64,000 nucleotides of DNA from Flavihumibacter fluminis (GTDB lineage: Bacteria; Bacteroidota; Bacteroidia; Chitinophagales; Chitinophagaceae): the NCBI RefSeq assembly GCF_021491375.1, contig NZ_JAKEVY010000002.1, positions 806,001 through 870,000 on the forward strand, in the 5' to 3' direction. A program made the position numbers and the translations under genes. Shown here one piece after another: positions 60,079 through 64,000 of this stretch; position 1 is the stretch's first letter; each line of letters begins with the position of its first letter. Under the pieces are notes generated by a model that was given only the letters and a program-made list of their open reading frames with translations, made no database searches and was not told the DNA's origin.

Positions 60079-61239
60079 TCAGGATTGTTTTTTTGAATCG
60101 GATTTCATGCCGAAAAGTATTCCAATTGCAGGGAAAGGTCGGATAAAGAGATGAAAAATAAACAGGCAAAGAAAGAGGGTGGTCATTGTCAGAAAAACCC
60201 ACTTGAAGAATACAGTATCGGGGGTCTGGACAACATAATAAGCAAGGATAACGATAATTGTCTGGTGTAAGATATAGAAGGGATATATAAGCTGGTTGAT
60301 ATAGGGCAAAAAAGCGTGAGATCGGTTCAGGTATTTTTTACCATAGCCCACCAGTGCAAATACCCAGAGCCAGGTATGAACAGGCTGTCGGGCCAGGTAA
60401 AGCCAGGTAAACCAGGAATTGGTATCATGGCTGCCATCAAACCAGTTGAAATCATTCCAGCGAAGCGAATTGATCAGCACTAATAACAGAAAGGCGAGAC
60501 TTAGGGAAAGTCGGCGGTTGCATTCCAGGCTATCCAGGAGTGTTGGTTCAACAAGACAAACGAAACCAGCCAGCACAAAAAGCAACCAGTAAATAAAGTA
60601 AACCGGATCGTCAATAAGTGCATTTGTTTCGGGATACTGTAAAATGCCCGCAGTGTAAATAAGTACGGAAGGGACCATCAGTAAATAAATCCGCTTTCCT
60701 TTTGACAGCCGGAGGAGAAATCGTTTGAAGCCATCGGCACTACTACTTTTGCACCAGGTAAAAAATGGCGCAAACAGTATATCATACAAAAAAAGATAGG
60801 CAATAAACCAAAGGTGATGCCAGCTGATATTTCCTTCCGGATAGGGGCCTGAGGAGAAGAGCTGACTATAAAAATCCAGGAAGCTACCGGTATAACCCTG
60901 GTGTTTTCTTTCCATATATACCTGGGGAGGAATGATCAGCAGCATGCTTGCAACCAATGGGAGGAACAGTCGTTTCAGCCGGAGTAAGATGAAAGAACCG
61001 GTCGTTCTTTTTTTGACCATATACCAGGTAACAGCGCCGGAGAGGAAAAAGAGCAGGGGCATTCTGAACCGGCTTAGGAAGAAATTAAATTCATCGAGGA
61101 GATTACTTTTGTCATGGTTATTGATATGCCAGGGATCATCCGGAATAAAGGGACGAGCACTGTGGTAAAGTAATACACCGAGAATTGCGAGAACCCGGAG
61201 CCAGTCGATATAGGCAAGACGGGTGGTTGGTTGGTTCAT
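60079..61239 (-). CDS. acyltransferase-3 family membrane protein
   Basis: 386 residues, with about ten membrane helices. The conserved start RLAYIDWLRVLAILGVLLYH contains the catalytic-site His expected for OafA/OpgC-type acyltransferases, followed by SRFRMPLLFFLSGAV with the conserved Arg. These enzymes move acyl groups (acetyl, succinyl) onto extracytoplasmic sugars. First gene of the operon: its stop is 6 bases before the LytS kinase start. Confidence 0.9.
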   Translation of the reverse strand: MNQPTTRLAYIDWLRVLAILGVLLYHSARPFIPDDPWHINNHDKSNLLDEFNFFLSRFRMPLLFFLSGAVTWYMVKKRTTGSFILLRLKRLFLPLVASMLLIIPPQVYMERKHQGYTGSFLDFYSQLFSSGPYPEGNISWHHLWFIAYLFLYDILFAPFFTWCKSSSADGFKRFLLRLSKGKRIYLLMVPSVLIYTAGILQYPETNALIDDPVYFIYWLLFVLAGFVCLVEPTLLDSLECNRRLSLSLAFLLLVLINSLRWNDFNWFDGSHDTNSWFTWLYLARQPVHTWLWVFALVGYGKKYLNRSHAFLPYINQLIYPFYILHQTIIVILAYYVVQTPDTVFFKWVFLTMTTLFLCLFIFHLFIRPFPAIGILFGMKSDSKKQS

Positions 61240-61254
61240 GAAAAAAACTTTTCA

Positions 61255-61262
61255 CAAACCTA
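61255..61262 (-). promoter_or_regulatory. -7 box TAGGTTTG of the acyltransferase-kinase-regulator-amylase operon
   Basis: Perfect TAnnTTTG on the minus strand, 15 bases before the acyltransferase ATG. The upstream 9-bp direct repeats lie about 29-58 bases beyond it. Confidence 0.7.
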
Positions 61263-61290
61263 ACAGAACAGGGGGAGGTGAATGGGAACG

Positions 61291-61320
61291 TTTGACGAAC
61301 TGTCAGAAATCTTTGACGAA
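61291..61320 (-). promoter_or_regulatory. candidate LytTR binding site: 9-bp direct repeat, 12-bp spacer
   Basis: TTTGACGAA occurs at 61291-61299 and again at 61312-61320, exactly 21 bases apart (12-base spacer); on the transcribed strand TTCGTCAAA. The similarity continues past the repeat (CAGAAA follows both). The pair sits just upstream of the expected -33 region of the operon that encodes a LytTR regulator, as an autoregulatory activator site would. Confidence 0.65.
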
Positions 61321-61333
61321 TAACAGAAAAAGC

Positions 61334-61909
61334 TTAGAAACGCAGGTTGCAATAATATCCGCGGGTGCTGTCTGGTGATAAAAAAAGGAGCTCTTCTGTT
61401 TTGCCTTTTGGGTTAGTAAACTTAAATGCAAGGGCAGAATCACCGAGCGACGCTGGGGCAAACCAGGATGGCTTTTCCTCCACCGCGGGTTCTGCAAACC
61501 GTAGACCTTCTTTGTTCAGTTTGGTGGATTGGTAAGGATGCTGAGCAATAATTCTGGCAGCTTCTTCCGGGCAGGTAGTAAATTCCAGCCAGATACAGCA
61601 ATCAACTACTGGCACTACGCGATCTTTTGAATTTATGACCTGTATGCAGGATACATTACTATTGCCAAAAAGATCCGTATAGATCGCAACGCCTGGTCTG
61701 GGTTCTATTGCTTTTTCCACTTTGCCGGCAACTTTTTGGTAGGTTTTGGAAAGAATATGATATAAACTGATACTTCCCGTGATAAAGGATAGCCCTAGTG
61801 GAATAAGCGATAGCAAAGCAAGGCTCTTTCTCTTCTGGTAAATGCTGATCACCAGGATGGAAATAAACCCAAGAAATAATCCAATTGTAAGAAGAATCCA
61901 GTTCCACAT
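61334..61909 (-). CDS. membrane-anchored protein of unknown function
   Basis: 191 residues. Two hydrophobic helices (about 3-23 and 29-54) are followed by a soluble domain of about 130 residues (VAIYTDLFGNSNVSCIQVINSKD, and CCIWLEFTTCPEEAARIIA). I recognise no family. It stands between the surface-polysaccharide genes and the amylase operon on the same strand; TAATTTTC (one mismatch to the -7 box) ends four bases before its ATG. Confidence 0.65.
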   Translation of the reverse strand: MWNWILLTIGLFLGFISILVISIYQKRKSLALLSLIPLGLSFITGSISLYHILSKTYQKVAGKVEKAIEPRPGVAIYTDLFGNSNVSCIQVINSKDRVVPVVDCCIWLEFTTCPEEAARIIAQHPYQSTKLNKEGLRFAEPAVEEKPSWFAPASLGDSALAFKFTNPKGKTEELLFLSPDSTRGYYCNLRF

Positions 61910-61948
61910 AACTGAAAATTAATAAAGAATTTTTGATTTTCGGCGATA

Positions 61949-62476
61949 TCAGGGTTTCGCTGGAATTCCCTTGACTGTACTGCCAGCAGGAATATCATGG
62001 GTAACAACAGCACCAGCAGCAATAATGGCATTATCGCCAATTGTAACACCCATCAGAATTACAGCATGTGCACCAATCCAGACATTTTTGCCAATATGAA
62101 CCGGATGTGAAACCAGGTCGTTTTCATTTAGATTGCCAGGTATAGAAGTATTGTAGTTATGATCGGTTATGAAAACAAAGGGGCCAATCCTGGAGCCATC
62201 TCCAATCGTAATGGATTCAATGCAGTCAAGGATCAGGTACCGGTTGGCATATAGATTCGCACCAACCGAAATTTTCCCTTCTCTTCCCTGTACCGTGTAA
62301 GAAAGTAAAGCCCCATAGTCGTCTATATAGGTATTCGCACCAATGGAAATGCTGCCAGTGTTGCGTGGGATATTTACCAAACGCCCTACCAATGCGCCTT
62401 TTCCCATTTGCACACCTCTTAACCTTAGCAGAAGGGTGTTGACTCGACGAATTAGAGCAGCAATGATTCTGAACAT
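61949..62476 (-). CDS. left-handed beta-helix (hexapeptide-repeat) acyltransferase
   Basis: 175 residues with the hexapeptide repeats of LbH acyltransferases of the maltose/galactoside O-acetyltransferase type: [54 protein letters not shown] (catalytic His in DHNY), [33 protein letters not shown]. It probably acetylates a sugar of the polysaccharide made by the neighbouring genes. Follows the FemAB-like gene by 5 bases. Confidence 0.92.
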   Translation of the reverse strand: MFRIIAALIRRVNTLLLRLRGVQMGKGALVGRLVNIPRNTGSISIGANTYIDDYGALLSYTVQGREGKISVGANLYANRYLILDCIESITIGDGSRIGPFVFITDHNYNTSIPGNLNENDLVSHPVHIGKNVWIGAHAVILMGVTIGDNAIIAAGAVVTHDIPAGSTVKGIPAKP

Positions 62477-62481
62477 AAAAA

Positions 62482-63279
62482 TTATCTGACCGATGCCAGC
62501 AGATCGGTTAATTTTTTGATTGCGTAATAAGCAGGGCTGGCGATGTTACGAAAGAAGAATTCTTCTCCGCCGAAATTTTTTTTGAACTGATTTACTCCTT
62601 TGAATTTTTTATAATCAGGATCTGTTGGTTGTGAATATCCTCCAAAATCATAGTTTGTGAAGCCTTGCTCTTTAAAGTAATCCATAGCTTTAAAGTGCAT
62701 GAATTTATTGGCTGCGCCTATATCATTTTTTTCAAGATGAGGCAAAAAATACCTGCCGGATGCGGATCTGAATAACTGGACCTGTCCGCTCGGTGCATGC
62801 AGTAGATATAAATGCATGGCTACAATTTCACCCTCCAAAAAAACTTTGGAAATAAGAAAATTGGTATGCAGTTCAGAAAAATCCTGAATAGAGAGAGATG
62901 GTATCTTTTTGAATAGTGCGAATTTGTTGAAATAGCTTACAAAACCTGCCAGGTCTTCATCAAACCGCACTGGCAGGGCTTTCTTTTCAGCCTGACGAAT
63001 ATAGTTTTTGGTTTGTTTGCTGAACCCCTTCCAGATTTCAGTTTTATCCTGCCGGAGATTTACCTGCACAGATCTGCCTGTGAATTCAATCATGCCAAAT
63101 GGCTTTTTGTCTGTTTCCGGTATTCTGAAGTATACAGCCATGCACAGTAAATCAGACCAGTGATAGGTAAAATCAAACCAGTGTTCACGAATCGGAATGA
63201 ACTGCCATCGTTTTTTTTCTAAAATCATAATATGTGAATCGGGTACTGTCGATGGTTGTATCCCGTAATTTACATACAA
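62482..63279 (-). CDS. FemAB/GNAT-like acyl-transfer protein
   Basis: 265 residues with a FemAB-like acyltransferase fold: [57 protein letters not shown] and [29 protein letters not shown]. In polysaccharide clusters such proteins add amino acids or acyl groups to sugars. The start at 63279 overlaps the glycosyltransferase end by 10 bases. Second gene of the visible polysaccharide run. Confidence 0.8.
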   Translation of the reverse strand: MYVNYGIQPSTVPDSHIMILEKKRWQFIPIREHWFDFTYHWSDLLCMAVYFRIPETDKKPFGMIEFTGRSVQVNLRQDKTEIWKGFSKQTKNYIRQAEKKALPVRFDEDLAGFVSYFNKFALFKKIPSLSIQDFSELHTNFLISKVFLEGEIVAMHLYLLHAPSGQVQLFRSASGRYFLPHLEKNDIGAANKFMHFKAMDYFKEQGFTNYDFGGYSQPTDPDYKKFKGVNQFKKNFGGEEFFFRNIASPAYYAIKKLTDLLASVR

Positions 63280-64000
63280 GATTGGTATATTCTGGTAAGT
63301 TCCTGAAGGTTTTTTTGGGGTGTATAGTGTTCCTTGTAAGTTCTTAGTGCATTAGCACTCATCTGGTTCTTTTCTGTAATTGAGAGCTTGTTCCATTGCT
63401 GAATTGCTTCTGCAAGGGATGTTGCATTTCCGGGCTCAAAAAGTAATCCATTAAACTTATGCTGGATGAGGTGAGCAGGCGCACCAATATTGGCAGCAAT
63501 TACGGGAGTGCCATGGGCAAACGATTCAATGATTACCATTCCAAAAGGTTCCTGCCAGATGGAGGGAACGATCAGTGCAGAAGCTGCTGATAACTCATCA
63601 TATACCATCTGTTTATTAAGTGAACCGGCATACCGTATCCAGTCGTATTTAGAGGATGCGTCTGTAATCAATGATTTTAATGGTCCATCTCCTACAATAA
63701 GTAGAGGTTGTTTTGCTGTTATAAATGCATCCAGTAAGCTGCTGATCCCCTTTTCTGCAGAAAATCGCCCAACATACAAAAAGTTAGTTTTCTCTTTGGG
63801 AGATGTTGAAGCAGGTTCTGTGAAATTCGGTTTAACGGTTACTTTGTGCATGGGAAATTTCCAGGAAACTTTTTCAAAGAAAGGGAGCATCGATGCGGAT
63901 GGTACCAGGTAGGAATGAACGAGGTTCCAGGTTCCGATTATTCTATGGAAATACAAAATCAGCGAAAGCCAGAAACTGAGCAGTATACTGTTTCGATAGG
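63270..64000 (-). CDS. GT4-family glycosyltransferase, N-terminal part beyond window
   Basis: The reading frame stays open to base 64000, so the gene starts outside. The visible 243 codons hold the C-terminal GT-B domain: TNFLYVGRFSAEKGISSLLDAF, PLLIVGDGPLKSLITDAS, ALIVPSIWQEPFGMVIIESFAHGTPVIAA (EX7E motif, nucleotide-sugar binding), GLLFEPGNATSLAEAI. It transfers a sugar from an NDP donor during surface glycan synthesis. Overlaps the FemAB-like gene by 10 bases. Confidence 0.92.
   Translation of the reverse strand, partial: YRNSILLSFWLSLILYFHRIIGTWNLVHSYLVPSASMLPFFEKVSWKFPMHKVTVKPNFTEPASTSPKEKTNFLYVGRFSAEKGISSLLDAFITAKQPLLIVGDGPLKSLITDASSKYDWIRYAGSLNKQMVYDELSAASALIVPSIWQEPFGMVIIESFAHGTPVIAANIGAPAHLIQHKFNGLLFEPGNATSLAEAIQQWNKLSITEKNQMSANALRTYKEHYTPQKNLQELTRIYQSCM

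Noticed and set aside
56445-61239. SusCD-type polysaccharide utilisation locus around the amylase
   Set aside because: No TonB-dependent SusC-like receptor or SusD-like lipoprotein lies in the window; the regulator is LytTR type.

Overview
The window looks like chromosomal DNA of a Bacteroidota bacterium, most likely family Chitinophagaceae. The evidence is the protein content (DUF4270 and DUF4294 proteins, GSCFA protein, DUF5686 protein with a carboxypeptidase-like regulatory domain, short GT5-type glycogen synthase next to panC, MiaE, TrhO, LytS/LytTR pair), lipoprotein signal peptides, the lack of clear Shine-Dalgarno sequences, and many matches to the Bacteroidota -7 promoter box TAnnTTTG just upstream of start codons. 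I saw no rRNA, tRNA, CRISPR array, insertion sequence, prophage or integrase. No gene-free stretch exceeds about 215 bases, so this is mainly core and metabolic chromosome.

Layout. 1-2898 (minus): RND efflux permease (cut by the window edge) and its lipoprotein adaptor. 3064-7403: purK, hppD, an L,D-transpeptidase with a TonB-like tail, and a small membrane protein carrying two cytochrome-oxidase-subunit-I signatures. 7490-12826: aspartate kinase and fbp (divergent), CAP lipoprotein, YfiT-type DinB protein, NUDIX hydrolase, folC. 12846-17632 (minus): TonB-like protein, DMT exporter plus radical SAM protein, small membrane protein, arginase-family enzyme. 17767-21354 (plus): ccmE (Cys-type), ccmF, DUF4294. 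21367-26703: CBM48-HhH protein, Gfo/Idh/MocA oxidoreductase, membrane protein, and the operon panC-panD-flippase-rfaE2. 26792-36735: GT5-like protein, DUF4270 lipoprotein, metK, rlmB, HMG-CoA lyase, GSCFA protein, miaE, penicillin acylase, membrane protein. 36738-44495: DUF5686 protein, trhO, orphan histidine kinase, mutS2 without Smr, CBS protein. 44594-52533: tightly overlapping GH63-like glucosidase, P1 peptidase, class IV aminotransferase and WYL regulator, then a GH20 hexosaminidase. 52536-56438: two Gfo/Idh/MocA oxidoreductases, DinB protein, SMP-30 lactonase. 56445-61239 (minus): a four-gene operon acyltransferase - LytS kinase - LytTR regulator - alpha-amylase lipoprotein. 61334-64000 (minus): membrane protein and the end of a surface polysaccharide cluster (hexapeptide acyltransferase, FemAB-like protein, GT4 glycosyltransferase).

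The signals most worth following are not single genes. (1) Purine-rich arrays with a seven-base period begin at, and often contain, the stop codons of six genes. (2) At least five start codons lie only 4-6 bases after a perfect TAnnTTTG box, and six more after a one-mismatch box, which predicts leaderless mRNAs. (3) A 9-bp direct repeat with 12-bp spacing, the geometry of a LytTR binding site, lies just upstream of the promoter of the operon that encodes a LytTR regulator. (4) A 167-residue membrane protein has the HDTYYVV and GWxVYPPL signatures of haem-copper oxidase subunit I but no haem ligands. (5) CcmE has Cys (CxxxY) in place of the haem-binding His.

All functional calls come from reading the translations; no database search was run.
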